From NCBI GenBank assembly GCA_900469965.1, contig UBZP01000018.1, forward strand, positions 69,535-133,534: 64,000 nucleotides of DNA, in the 5' to 3' direction. The notes under the pieces were generated by a model that saw only the letters and a list, made by a program, of their open reading frames with translations, was not told the DNA's origin and ran no database searches. The position numbers and the translations under genes are program-made. How positions within the stretch are numbered: the first letter of the stretch is position 1; every line of letters starts with the position of its first letter. The DNA is from Hyphomicrobiales bacterium (GTDB taxonomy: Bacteria; Pseudomonadota; Alphaproteobacteria; Rhizobiales; Rhizobiaceae). Below, in pieces: positions 36,423 through 45,209 of this stretch.

Positions 36423-37949
36423 ATGGCCAGCGATGGGGCGAACGCATCGGTGCCGGTGCTTGCGGCCGAGCGGATATCGAAGACGTTCGGCGAGGTTCAG
36501 GTCCTTTTCAGCGTCGACATGGACATCCTTCCGGGTGAGGTCCATGCGCTGGTCGGCGAGAACGGCGCCGGCAAATCCACCCTGATCAAGACCCTGTCCG
36601 GCTTCCAGCCGCCGACGTCGGGACGCATCCTGCTCGACGGCGAGCCGGTGACGCTGCCGGCCAACAGCGCCGCCGAGGCGCTCGGCATCATCCTCATCCA
36701 CCAGGAATTCAATCTCGCCGAACACCTGACGGTGACCGAGAGCCTGTTTCTCGGCCGCGAGATCGCCCGTTTCGGCGTGCTCGACCGCAAGGCGATGCGC
36801 GCCGAGGCGCGGCGCGTGCTCGACATGCTCGGCTCGCGCATCGACGAGAATGCGCTGATCAGCTCGCTCGCGGTTGCCGACAAGCAGATGGTCGAGATCG
36901 GCAAGGCGATCAGCCGCGATGCCCGGGTGATCTTCATGGACGAGCCGACCGCGGTGCTGTCGCGGGAAGAGGCGGGCATCCTGTTCGATCAGGTCCGCAA
37001 GCTGAAGGCGAAAGGCACGAGCTTCGTCTTCGTCTCGCACAAGCTGGACGAGGTGATGGAGATCAGCGACCGCGTCACCGTGCTGCGCGACGGCCAGTGG
37101 ATCAAGACGGCGCCGACGTCGCTGCTGGACGGCGAGGCGATCGCCCAGCTGATGGTCGGGCGCGAGCTTTCCAGCCTCTATCCCGCCAAGCACGAGCCGG
37201 ACGTCGACGAGGAGGTGGTCCTGTCCGTCCGGAACCTGACGACCGGCTACGTGAAGGATGCGAGCTTCGAGCTGCGCAAGGGCGAGGTGCTCGGCTTCTC
37301 CGGGCTGATCGGATCGGGCCGGTCGGAGCTGATGGAGGCGATCGCCGGCCTGCGGCCGCGCCTGTCCGGCGAAGTGCTGCTGCATGGGGAGCATCTGCCG
37401 GCGGGCGATTTCCGCGAAACGAACCGGCGCGGCCTCGCCTACATGACCAAGGACCGCAAGGGCATGGGGCTGCTGCTCGACGAGGGCATGACCACCAACC
37501 TGACCCTGCAGTCGCTCGGCCAGCACGTGTCGCACGGCTATCTCGATCCTGCCAGCGAGGCGAAGGCGATGGCACGGGCCAAGCGCCGTTTCGACATCCG
37601 CGTGCGCGACGACCGCGTGCGTGTCGGGCGCATGTCCGGCGGCAACCAGCAGAAGCTGCTGCTTGCCAAGGTCATGGAGACCGAGCCTCAGATCGTCATC
37701 ATCGACGAGCCGACCCGCGGCATCGACGTCGGCACCAAGCAGCAGATCTATCATTTCATCGCGGCGCTCGCCCGCGAGGGCCGCTCGATCATCGTTATCT
37801 CCTCCGAGATGCCGGAGGTGATCGGCCTGTGCACCCGCGTGGCGGTGATGCGGGAGGGGCATCTGGTCGGCATCCTCGAGGGCGAGGAGATCTCCGAGCA
37901 GATGATCATGCGCTATGCCGCCGGCCTGCGGAGAAAAGCCGCGGGCTGA
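36423..37949 (+). CDS. Sugar ABC transporter ATP-binding protein, RbsA/MglA type (CUT2)
   Basis: Double-domain ATPase of 508 residues. The first domain has Walker A GENGAGKST (near residues 44-52) and Walker B VIFMDEPTA; its signature is the degenerate SSLAVADKQMVEI usual in this family. The second has a degenerate Walker A-like GLIGSGRSE, signature MSGGNQQKLLLAKVM and Walker B IVIIDEPTRGID. This is the CUT2 arrangement for pentoses, hexoses and cyclitols. ATG after GGGAGGAAAC. It heads an operon with permease, binding protein, isomerase and dehydrogenase. Confidence 0.92.
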   Translation: MASDGANASVPVLAAERISKTFGEVQVLFSVDMDILPGEVHALVGENGAGKSTLIKTLSGFQPPTSGRILLDGEPVTLPANSAAEALGIILIHQEFNLAEHLTVTESLFLGREIARFGVLDRKAMRAEARRVLDMLGSRIDENALISSLAVADKQMVEIGKAISRDARVIFMDEPTAVLSREEAGILFDQVRKLKAKGTSFVFVSHKLDEVMEISDRVTVLRDGQWIKTAPTSLLDGEAIAQLMVGRELSSLYPAKHEPDVDEEVVLSVRNLTTGYVKDASFELRKGEVLGFSGLIGSGRSELMEAIAGLRPRLSGEVLLHGEHLPAGDFRETNRRGLAYMTKDRKGMGLLLDEGMTTNLTLQSLGQHVSHGYLDPASEAKAMARAKRRFDIRVRDDRVRVGRMSGGNQQKLLLAKVMETEPQIVIIDEPTRGIDVGTKQQIYHFIAALAREGRSIIVISSEMPEVIGLCTRVAVMREGHLVGILEGEEISEQMIMRYAAGLRRKAAG

Positions 37950-38018
37950 GGCCCGTGGCAGAAACAAGACGGGCCAGGGACGGGAAATCCGGCGCGCGGC
38001 GCCATCGGGAGGTTGACA

Positions 38019-39035
38019 GTGGATATGAGCACGAACAGCGAAATCGAGGAGCGCGCGCCGCGGCGGCGAACCTGGCGGGACATCGATCTGCGGGCGGTCG
38101 CGCCTTTCGCCGCGCTGATCCTGCTCCTGATCGTCGGTGCGCTGGTCAACCCGAACTTCATCGGCCTGACCAACCTCGCCAACGTCGCCACCCGCAGCGC
38201 CTTCATCGCCATCATCGCCGTCGGCGCGACCTTCGTCATCTCGTCCGGCGACCTCGACCTGTCGGTCGGCTCGATGGTCGCCTTCGTCGCGAGCCTGATG
38301 ATCCTGTTCATGAACTCCGGCGCGATCGCCGATCCCTCGCTGATGCTCGTCGCGGCGATGGTGCTGGCGGTGGTGATCGGCGGCGCATGCGGGCTCCTCA
38401 ACGGGCTGATCACCACGCTCGGGCGGATCGAACCCTTCATCGCCACGCTCGGCACCATGGGCATCTATCGCGGGCTCACCACCTGGCTGTCGCAGGGGGG
38501 CGCGATCACCCTGCAGTCGTCCGAGCTGCAGTCGCTCTACCGGCCGGCCTATTTCGGCAACGTGCTCGGCGTGCCGGTGCCGATCGTCGTCATCCTCGTC
38601 GTCACCGCGATCGCCGCCTTCGTGCTCTACCGCACCCGCTACGGCCGGCACGTGGTCGCCGTCGGTTCCAGCCGCGAGGTGGCGCGCTATTCCGGCATCG
38701 CCGTCGATCGTGTCCGCACCATCGCCTTCGTCATCCAGGGGCTCTGTGTCGCCGTCGCGGTGCTGCTCTACGTGCCGCGCCTCGGCTCCACCTCGGCCAC
38801 CACCGGCATCCTGTGGGAGCTGCAGGCGATCACCGCCGTCGTCGTCGGCGGCACGGCGCTGAAGGGCGGGGCCGGGCGCGTCTGGGGCACGATCTGCGGC
38901 GCCTTCATCCTGGAGCTGGTCGGCAACATCATGCTGCTCTCCAACTTCATCAGCGAATACCTGATCGGCGCCATCCAGGGCTCGATCATCATCATTGCGA
39001 TGCTCGTCCAGCGTTCGCTGACGCGCAAATCGTAA
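38019..39035 (+). CDS. Sugar ABC transporter permease, RbsC type (CUT2)
   Basis: Inner-membrane permease of 338 residues with about ten hydrophobic segments. Family landmarks are AIIAVGATFVISSGDLDLSVGSM near residues 67-89 (split as AIIAVGATFVIS and SGDLDLSVGSM), and GGTALKGGAGRVWGT near 285. The GTG at 38019 sits six bases after GGGAGG; TTG 38013 and ATG 38025 are alternatives in the same frame. One permease serves as a homodimer with the double ATPase. Confidence 0.91.
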   Translation: MDMSTNSEIEERAPRRRTWRDIDLRAVAPFAALILLLIVGALVNPNFIGLTNLANVATRSAFIAIIAVGATFVISSGDLDLSVGSMVAFVASLMILFMNSGAIADPSLMLVAAMVLAVVIGGACGLLNGLITTLGRIEPFIATLGTMGIYRGLTTWLSQGGAITLQSSELQSLYRPAYFGNVLGVPVPIVVILVVTAIAAFVLYRTRYGRHVVAVGSSREVARYSGIAVDRVRTIAFVIQGLCVAVAVLLYVPRLGSTSATTGILWELQAITAVVVGGTALKGGAGRVWGTICGAFILELVGNIMLLSNFISEYLIGAIQGSIIIIAMLVQRSLTRKS

Positions 39036-39102
39036 ACCGGCCGGGCTGGGGGTCGCCCGGTCGACGCTTCATCGACCCCTTTTTACTTCGGGAGGAAACA
39101 GA

Positions 39103-40047
39103 ATGCACAAGAGACTGATGGGGCTCACCGTCGCTGCGACGCTGGCGTTCGGCGCGGCCTACGCCCAGGATACCAAGACGATCGGCGTCTCGATCCCGGC
39201 TGCCGACCACGGCTGGACTGCCGGCGTCGTCTATCACGCCAACCGCGTCGCCGAACTGCTGATGAAGGAGCATCCGGGGCTCAACGTCGTCGTGAAGACC
39301 TCGCCGGATCCGGCGACCCAGGCCAACGCCCTGCAGGACCTGGAGGTCCAGGGCATCGACGCGCTCGTCATCCTGCCGACCGATCCGGACCCGCTCGTCA
39401 ACGCCATCAAGGAAGTCAAGGGCAAGGGCACCTTCGTGTCCATCGTCGACCGGGCGCCGTCCGTCAACGACAACTCGGTGCGCGATCTCTACGTCGCCGG
39501 CAACAACGCCGCGCTCGGTGAAGTCGCCGGCAAGTACATCGCCGCAAACACCCCGGACGCCGAGGTCGTGGTCATCCGCGGCCTGCCGATCCCGATCGAC
39601 CAGGAGCGCCAGGACGGCTTCGACAAGGGCATCGCCGGCACGAACGTCAAGGTGCTGGACCGCCAGTTCGGCAACTGGAACCGCGACGACGCCTTCAAGG
39701 TGATGCAGGACTACCTGACCAAGTACCCGAAGATCGACGTGGTCTGGTGCCAGGACGACGACATGGCCGTCGGCGTATTGCAGGCGATCGAGCAGGCCGG
39801 CCGCAGCGACATCAAGTACGTCATCGGCGGCGCCGGCTCCAAGGACATGATCAAGAAGGTCATCGACGGTGACAAGATGTTCCCCGTCAACGTCCTCTAT
39901 CCGCCGTCGATGGTGGCGACCGCGATGGAACTGACGGCAGCGGCCCTCTACGACCAGGTTCCGGTACACGGCACCTACACGCTGGACGCGACCCTGATCA
40001 CGCCCGAGAATGCGGAAGCCTACTACTTCCCCGATTCTCCGTTCTGA
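39103..40047 (+). CDS. Sugar-binding periplasmic protein, RbsB type
   Basis: Solute-binding protein of the CUT2 importer, 314 residues. Signal peptide KRLMGLTVAATLAFGAAYA, then the typical beginning of peripla_BP_4 proteins, KTIGVSIPAADHGWTAGVV. The ligand-site neighbourhood includes LPTDPDPL, NNAALGEVAG and WCQDDDMAVG. These proteins bind a single pyranose, furanose or cyclitol; the ligand is not identifiable here. Gene order is ATPase-permease-binding protein. Strong GGGAGGAAAC before ATG. Confidence 0.92.
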   Translation: MHKRLMGLTVAATLAFGAAYAQDTKTIGVSIPAADHGWTAGVVYHANRVAELLMKEHPGLNVVVKTSPDPATQANALQDLEVQGIDALVILPTDPDPLVNAIKEVKGKGTFVSIVDRAPSVNDNSVRDLYVAGNNAALGEVAGKYIAANTPDAEVVVIRGLPIPIDQERQDGFDKGIAGTNVKVLDRQFGNWNRDDAFKVMQDYLTKYPKIDVVWCQDDDMAVGVLQAIEQAGRSDIKYVIGGAGSKDMIKKVIDGDKMFPVNVLYPPSMVATAMELTAAALYDQVPVHGTYTLDATLITPENAEAYYFPDSPF

Positions 40048-40058
40048 TCGGCAATGCC

Positions 40059-40084
40059 TCGCCCGGGCCTCACGGTCCGGGCGA
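40059..40084 (+). other. Hairpin after the binding-protein gene
   Basis: TCGCCCGG, ten-base loop, CCGGGCGA, starting 12 bases after the stop and followed by TCTTCT. A weak terminator or mRNA-protecting stem between the transporter genes and the enzyme genes. Confidence 0.45.
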
Positions 40085-40162
40085 TCTTCTCCGCAGGTTA
40101 TCCGGCCGGGCGATGCGGCCACCGATTGCCGGATGCGGCAAACGACGCTAGTTTGCCGAGCG

Positions 40163-40176
40163 GCAACGTTGCAGGT
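40163..40176. promoter_or_regulatory. Operator-like word GCAACGTTGCAGGT, copy 1
   Basis: Contains the ten-base palindrome GCAACGTTGC with the central CG typical of LacI/GalR-family operators, 88 bases before the isomerase/epimerase ATG. The identical 14-base word recurs at 48427-48440 before the beta-glucosidase gene. Confidence 0.5.
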
Positions 40177-40263
40177 GGCGAAACCGACGCGGAATTTCGG
40201 CCTGCGCAATCGAATTCAAGGACACGCGGCCGCAAGGACGGTGCGCGACGGGAGGAGCACTGG

Positions 40264-41316
40264 ATGAAGACGATCAAGGGACCGGGCCTGTTCCTGGCGC
40301 AGTTTGCCGGCGATGCCGCACCCTTCAATTCCTGGGATTCGATCACCAAGTGGGCCGCCGACATCGGCTACAAGGGCGTGCAGGTGCCGAGCTGGGACGG
40401 CCGGCTGATCGACCTGAAGAAGGCCGCGGAATCGAAGACCTATTGCGAGGAATTCGCCGGCAAGGCGCGCGAGAACGGCGTCGAGATCACCGAGCTCTCC
40501 ACCCATCTGCAGGGGCAGCTCGTCGCCGTGCATCCCGCCTATGACGAAGCCTTCGACGGTTTTGCGGCGCCGGAGGTGCGCGGCAATCCGAAGGCCCGGC
40601 AGGCCTGGGCGGTGGAGCAGGTGAAGCTGGCGCTGACGGCGTCGAGGAACCTCGGGCTGAATGCGATGGCGAGCTTCTCCGGCGCGCTCGCCTGGCCCTT
40701 CGTCTACCCATGGCCGCAGCGACCGGCGGGTCTCGTCGAGACCGCCTTCGACGAACTGGCGCGGCGCTGGAAGCCGATCCTCGACCATGCGGATGCCTGC
40801 GGCGTCGACGTCTGCTACGAGATCCATCCCGGCGAGGACCTGCACGACGGCATCACCTACGAGATGTTCCTGGAGCGCACCGGCAACCATGCCCGCGCCT
40901 GCATGCTCTACGACCCGTCGCACTATGTGCTGCAGTGCCTGGACTATCTCGACAACATCGACATCTACAAGGACCGGATCCGGATGTTCCACGTCAAGGA
41001 CGCCGAGTTCAACCCGACCGGCCGGCAGGGCGTCTATGGCGGCTACCAGAGCTGGGTGAACCGGGCCGGGCGCTTCCGTTCGCTCGGCGACGGCCAGGTG
41101 GATTTCGGCGCGGTGTTCTCGAAGATGGCGGCGAACGATTTTGCCGGCTGGGCCGTGGTCGAGTGGGAATGCGCGCTGAAGCATCCCGAGGACGGCGCGC
41201 GCGAGGGCGCGGAGTTCGTCAGGCACCACATCATCCGCGTCACCGAAAAGGCCTTCGACGACTTCGCCGGCGCGGGCACCGACGAGGCGGCGAACCGGCG
41301 CATGCTGGGGATCTGA
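40264..41316 (+). CDS. Sugar phosphate isomerase/epimerase-like TIM-barrel protein
   Basis: Cytosolic TIM-barrel protein of 350 residues, xylose isomerase-like (AP endonuclease 2) superfamily. It begins KTIKGPGLFLAQFAG and contains likely metal ligands: the glutamate in VCYEIHPGEDLHDG, the DPSHYV segment, the histidine in IRMFHVKDAEF, and the late VVEWECALK. Despite the usual family name, members include 2-keto-inositol dehydratases, epimerases, and beta-eliminating enzymes acting on 3-keto-glycosides. The frame opens at 40054, but the ATG at 40264 has GGGAGGAG. It is paired with the Gfo/Idh/MocA dehydrogenase downstream, a frequent combination in keto-sugar catabolism. Confidence 0.85.
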   Translation: MKTIKGPGLFLAQFAGDAAPFNSWDSITKWAADIGYKGVQVPSWDGRLIDLKKAAESKTYCEEFAGKARENGVEITELSTHLQGQLVAVHPAYDEAFDGFAAPEVRGNPKARQAWAVEQVKLALTASRNLGLNAMASFSGALAWPFVYPWPQRPAGLVETAFDELARRWKPILDHADACGVDVCYEIHPGEDLHDGITYEMFLERTGNHARACMLYDPSHYVLQCLDYLDNIDIYKDRIRMFHVKDAEFNPTGRQGVYGGYQSWVNRAGRFRSLGDGQVDFGAVFSKMAANDFAGWAVVEWECALKHPEDGAREGAEFVRHHIIRVTEKAFDDFAGAGTDEAANRRMLGI

Positions 41317-41327
41317 GATCCGGAGGG

Positions 41328-41510
41328 AGAACCCCCCTCTGCCCTGCCGGGCATCTCCCCCTCAAGGGGGGAGATCGGCCAACAGTCCACGTTCCGCTTC
41401 CTATCACGGTCGCACCGGAAAAAGGCGTCAATCGACACGGCATTTCGCGCTCCATTCGATCTCCCCCCTTGAGGGGGAGATGTCACGAAGTGACAGAGGG
41501 GGGTGAACGC
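41328..41510. repeat. Two inverted intergenic palindromic repeats
   Basis: Module 1 (about 41330-41379) reads CCCCCCTCTG, then GGCATCTCCCCCTCAAGG and GGGGAGATCGG. Module 2 (about 41455-41508) is its inverse: CGATCTCCCCCCTTGAGG, GGGAGATGTCACG, AAGTGACAGAGGGGGGT. They face each other across about 75 bases that hold no gene. The modules match the repeat at 5333-5450. Confidence 0.75.
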
Positions 41511-41542
41511 CCCGCATCAAACGCAGCTCAGGAGAAACACAC

Positions 41543-42727
41543 ATGGCAATCGAAGGAAGCACCACCGAGGCGCGGCAGCGGCGGATCAGGCTCGGAATGG
41601 TCGGCGGCGGCGCCGGCGCCTTCATCGGCGCGGTGCACCGGATCGCCGCGCGGCTCGACGACCAGTTCGAACTCGTCGCCGGCGCGTTGTCGTCGACGCC
41701 GGAGAAATCGGTGGCCTCGGGGCGGGAACTCGGTCTCGACCCGCAGCGCTGCTACGGCTCGTTCAAGGAGATGGCGATCCGCGAGGCCAAGCTGAAGAAC
41801 GGCATCGAGGCGGTGGCGATCGTCACCCCCAACCACGTCCACTACGAGGCGGCGAAGGAATTTTTGAAGCGCGGCATCCATGTGATCTGCGACAAGCCGC
41901 TGACCTCGACGCTCGGCGATGCAAGGAAGCTGAAGAAGCTCGCCGACGAGAGCGAGGCGCTGTTCGTGCTTACCCACAACTACACCGGCTACCCGATGGT
42001 GCGGCAGGCCCGCCAGATGGTGAAGAACGGCGATCTTGGCGCGATCCGGCTGGTGCAGATGGAATATCCGCAGGACTGGCTGACCGAGGCCGTCGAGCAG
42101 AGCGGCTCCAAGCAGGCCGAATGGCGCACCGACCCCGCCCGCTCCGGCGCCGGCGGCTCGACCGGCGACATCGGCACCCATGCCTACAATCTCGGCTGCT
42201 TCGTCTCGGGGCTGGAACTGGAGGAGCTCTCCGCCGACCTCGACAGCTTCGTGCCCGGCCGCAAGCTCGACGACAACGCGCATGTGATGATGCGCTTCAA
42301 GGAGAAGGACGGCGCGCGCGCCAAGGGCATGCTCTGGTGCAGCCAGGTGGCACCCGGCAACGAGAACGGCCTGAAGGTGCGCGTCTTCGGCACCAAGGGC
42401 GGGCTGGAATGGGTGCAGGCGGACCCGAACTATCTCTGGTACACGCCGTTCGGCGAGCCGAAGCGCCTCCTGACCCGCAACGGCGCCGGCTCGGATGCGG
42501 CGGCAGCACGGGTGAGCCGCGTGCCACCCGGCCATCCGGAGGGCTACCTCGAAGGCTTCGCCAATATCTATGCCGAAGCCGCGCGTGCGATTTTCGCAAG
42601 GCGGAACGGTGAGAAGGTCGATCCCGCCGTGGTCTACCCGACCATCGACGACGGCCTGAAGGGCATGCTGTTCGTCGATGCCTGCGTGCAGTCCTCGAAG
42701 AAGAACGGCGCCTGGGTCAAGGTCTGA
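41543..42727 (+). CDS. Gfo/Idh/MocA-family NAD(P)-dependent dehydrogenase
   Basis: Sugar or cyclitol dehydrogenase of 394 residues. Rossmann motif RLGMVGGGAGAFIGAVHR at about residues 14-31, the EKP-equivalent DKPLTSTLGDARKL near 117-130 with its catalytic lysine, and a downstream GGSTGDIGTHAYNLGCF whose Asp and His complete the usual active site. Family members oxidise inositol, glucose C3, 1,5-anhydro sugars and others. AGGAG precedes the ATG. The gene closes the set of LacI-controlled importer and TIM-barrel enzyme, so it probably oxidises the imported sugar. Confidence 0.88.
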   Translation: MAIEGSTTEARQRRIRLGMVGGGAGAFIGAVHRIAARLDDQFELVAGALSSTPEKSVASGRELGLDPQRCYGSFKEMAIREAKLKNGIEAVAIVTPNHVHYEAAKEFLKRGIHVICDKPLTSTLGDARKLKKLADESEALFVLTHNYTGYPMVRQARQMVKNGDLGAIRLVQMEYPQDWLTEAVEQSGSKQAEWRTDPARSGAGGSTGDIGTHAYNLGCFVSGLELEELSADLDSFVPGRKLDDNAHVMMRFKEKDGARAKGMLWCSQVAPGNENGLKVRVFGTKGGLEWVQADPNYLWYTPFGEPKRLLTRNGAGSDAAAARVSRVPPGHPEGYLEGFANIYAEAARAIFARRNGEKVDPAVVYPTIDDGLKGMLFVDACVQSSKKNGAWVKV

Positions 42728-42808
42728 TCGCGGCTCGTCCCCGGCGCCGCAGCGGCGCCGGATGGGGCGTGGCGAGGGTCGACGCTGCGGAAGCGGAGCG
42801 TCGGCCGA

Positions 42809-43426
42809 TCATCCCTCGATCAGGGCGGCGACGTCGGCGGCCTGCCCGCTGTCCGAAAGGCCCTGCTTCACGCCGGCGCGATCGGCCTGGTTGCGGTTCT
42901 GGCTCATCTTGCGTTTGGCCGTGAGCGCTGTGATCGGCATGCGCAGGCCGACGATGCCGCGCAGCTGCCCGGCCACATAGGCCTCGGGCGCGTCGGTGAC
43001 GGACCAGGCGGTCGCCCGGTCCTTCTCGTGCAGGTCGGTCAGCCGGGAGACGACGTCGAGAAGCCGGGCCGTGCCCTCGAAGAATTCCACCGGCCCCCTG
43101 GCCTGCACGGTCATGTAGTTCCAGGTGGGGACCACCCTGCCGTGCTCGGCCTTGGAAGCGTACCAGGCCGGGCTGACGTAGGCGTCCGGTCCCATGAAGA
43201 TGGCGAGGCCGTCGCCGAACGCCTGCGTCTTCCACTGCGGATTGGGCTTTGCCAGATGCGCGTAGAGGGTGCCCATCTCGCCTTCGCTCTCGTCGAGAAA
43301 CATCGGCAGCGGCGTGGCGATCGGCCCGTCCGCGGTCGCCGTGACGAAGTTGGCGAGCGGGCAGGCACGGATCATCGCGCGTATTTCGATCAGATCGGCG
43401 ACAGCGAATGCAGGCGGGTTGTACAT
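42809..43426 (-). CDS. PaiB-like FMN-binding split-barrel protein
   Basis: A 205-residue protein of the PaiB family, known in Bacillus as a negative regulator of sporulation and protease genes and structurally an FMN-binding split barrel. Landmarks: MYNPPAFAV at the start, ANFVTATADGPIATPLPMF (about residues 26-44), GTLYAHLAKPNPQW and VPTWNYMTVQARG. The open frame extends to 43588; the ATG at 43426 starts the family N-terminus behind GAGG. Whether it binds DNA in this organism is doubtful; it may be an FMN- or heme-linked enzyme. Confidence 0.85.
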   Translation of the reverse strand: MYNPPAFAVADLIEIRAMIRACPLANFVTATADGPIATPLPMFLDESEGEMGTLYAHLAKPNPQWKTQAFGDGLAIFMGPDAYVSPAWYASKAEHGRVVPTWNYMTVQARGPVEFFEGTARLLDVVSRLTDLHEKDRATAWSVTDAPEAYVAGQLRGIVGLRMPITALTAKRKMSQNRNQADRAGVKQGLSDSGQAADVAALIEG

Positions 43427-43482
43427 GGGGGCCTCTACCGGGTCGAGCTTTGCCGCGAAGTCTATTTCGAAAGGCGGCGGCC

Positions 43483-44091
43483 TCACAAGCCGCGCAGCAG
43501 GCCAAGGGCGATCGTTCCCATAACGGCGGCGATGGCCAGGTCCAGGATCCGCCATGCAGACGGCCGCGAAAAGATCGGGCGCAGCCATCCGGCACCGTAG
43601 CCGAGCGCGAAGAAGAACAGGAACGAGGCGGACATCGCACCGGCGGCGAACAGCATCTCGTCGCCGGGAAAGCGCGTCGAGATCGTTCCCAGAAAGACGA
43701 CCGTATCGAGATAGACATGCGGATTGAGCCAGGTGAGCGCCAGGCAGGTGGCGAGCGTCGGCCAGAACGGCGAGGCGACCTCGTCCTCGATCGTCAGCGC
43801 CCCGGTCGAGCGAAGCGCGGAGCGGAGGCTTCTGGCGCCGTACCAGATGAGAAAGGCCGCCCCTCCCGTGCGCATGGCGGGGTCGAGCCAGGGCAGCATG
43901 GTCGTGATCTGCCGGAGGCTGGTGACGCCGAGCAGAATCAGGACGGCATCCGACAGGCCGCAGGTGAGGCAGACCGCGAACACGTGCTCGCGCCGCAAGC
44001 CCTGGCGGAGAATGAAGGCGTTCTGTGCGCCGATCGCGACGATCAGGCTCAGCCCCATCATCAGACCGGTCATGTAGATCGGAAAACTCAT
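43483..44091 (-). CDS. LysE/ArgO-family amino-acid exporter
   Basis: Inner-membrane exporter of about 202 residues with six helices. Family motifs are VAIGAQNAFILRQGLRREH (about residues 18-36), GLSDAVLILLG and ALTWLNPHVYLDTVVFLG. This is the basic amino-acid (Lys/Arg) exporter class. GTG 44103 gives four more residues; ATG 44091 fits the family better. Divergent to an ArgP/LysG-like regulator, as in Corynebacterium lysEG and E. coli argO-argP, so substrate-induced expression is likely. Confidence 0.88.
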   Translation of the reverse strand: MSFPIYMTGLMMGLSLIVAIGAQNAFILRQGLRREHVFAVCLTCGLSDAVLILLGVTSLRQITTMLPWLDPAMRTGGAAFLIWYGARSLRSALRSTGALTIEDEVASPFWPTLATCLALTWLNPHVYLDTVVFLGTISTRFPGDEMLFAAGAMSASFLFFFALGYGAGWLRPIFSRPSAWRILDLAIAAVMGTIALGLLRGL

Positions 44092-44147
44092 CGTTGTCGT
44101 CACCGCCGGGAACAGAAGGATCGCCGTTGCTGTAGCGGTCCCAAGCG

Positions 44148-44182
44148 GATTAAGATAGTTAAGTCTCTTTATCCTGATTAAG
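44148..44182. promoter_or_regulatory. Candidate ArgP/LysG-type operator region
   Basis: Direct repeats GATTAAG at 44148-44154 and 44176-44182 flank an AT-rich stretch (AGTTAAGTCTCTTTATCC) in the divergent lysE-lysR interval, about 60 bases from the exporter start and 14 from the regulator start. Assigned by position only. Confidence 0.35.
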
Positions 44183-44195
44183 GTGAGCTAAATCC

Positions 44196-45095
44196 ATGCT
44201 CGACTATCCGGCCCTTCGCGCCGTTGCGGCGGTCGTCCAGACCGGCAGCTTCGAAAAGGCGGCCGCTGTGCTGAACGTCACGCCCTCCGCCGTCTCTCAG
44301 CGGGTGAAGCAGCTTGAAGAGCGTCTGGGCGTGGTGCTGATCGTCAGAGGAACCCCGTGCACGGCAACCGAGAAAGGCGGATGGCTGTGCCGCCACATGG
44401 AGAATGTCGGCATGCTGGAAGGGGAGTTGATGACGCATCTTCCCGCGCTCGCCGACCCTGCCGAACCGCAGCAACCGGTGACCCTCCATATCGCGACGAG
44501 TGCCGACAGCCTCGGGACCTGGTTCCTGTCGGCCATGTCGGATTTCTCCAGGCGATCCCGGTATCTTCTGAACATCGCCCTCGATGACGAGGAGCATACG
44601 GCGGAATGGCTGCAGCGCGGCCGCGTTCTGGCGGCCGTCACCAGCCTCGAGAAGCCGATCCCGGGCTGCCGGTGCGCGCCGATCGGGGTGCTTCGCTACC
44701 ATGCGACGGCAAGCCCGGCCTTCATGTCCGAGCATTTCGCCGGTGGCGTCACGCAAGAGGCGATCAGCCGCGCTCCCGCGCTGACCTTCAACCAGAAGGA
44801 CAGGCTGCAAAGCCGATGGCTGCGCCAGGCCTTCGGCCGGGACTTCGTCCACCCTACCCATTGGCTGCCCTCCACCCAGGGCTTCCTCGACGCGAGCCTC
44901 TCCGGCATGGGCTGGTGCATGAACCCGGCCCTTCTCGCCGGGCCACACCTCGCAGCCGGGCGGCTCGTCGAACTGATCCCCAAGACCCCGCTGGACGTGC
45001 CGCTGTACTGGCAGATCAACCGTCTCGCCGCCGACCGATTGGCGGAACTGACGCGCGCGGTCGTGGCAGCGGCCAGGATGCATCTTCGCCAATGA
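44196..45095 (+). CDS. LysR-family regulator, ArgP/LysG type
   Basis: Regulator of 299 residues. HTH LRAVAAVVQTGSFEKAAAVL, then VTPSAVSQRVKQLEERLGVVL at about residues 6-50; ArgP/IciA-like features include RGTPCTATEKGGWLCRHMENV and a C-terminal PLYWQINRLAAD. It should sense lysine or arginine and activate the divergent exporter gene. The ATG follows AAGGTGAG. Confidence 0.88.
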   Translation: MLDYPALRAVAAVVQTGSFEKAAAVLNVTPSAVSQRVKQLEERLGVVLIVRGTPCTATEKGGWLCRHMENVGMLEGELMTHLPALADPAEPQQPVTLHIATSADSLGTWFLSAMSDFSRRSRYLLNIALDDEEHTAEWLQRGRVLAAVTSLEKPIPGCRCAPIGVLRYHATASPAFMSEHFAGGVTQEAISRAPALTFNQKDRLQSRWLRQAFGRDFVHPTHWLPSTQGFLDASLSGMGWCMNPALLAGPHLAAGRLVELIPKTPLDVPLYWQINRLAADRLAELTRAVVAAARMHLRQ

Positions 45096-45155
45096 GACAT
45101 CGGCGCAAAGAGCGAACGCCGTCAGGCAAGCATTTTCCGACGGACTGAGCGGACA

Positions 45156-45183
45156 ATCGTGATATACGGAAAAATATAACGAT
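45156..45183. promoter_or_regulatory. ModE-type molybdate operator
   Basis: ATCGTGATATA, six bases CGGAAA, AATATAACGAT. The right arm's complement is ATCGTTATATT, so nine of 11 arm positions match. This fits the ModE consensus from E. coli and Rhodobacter, ATCGNTATATA-N6-TATATAACGAT, very closely. It lies 26 bases before the binding-protein ATG, where bound ModE-Mo would repress transcription. Confidence 0.75.
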
Positions 45184-45209
45184 TTCGCTGTTCCGTTCGA
45201 GGACTTGGC

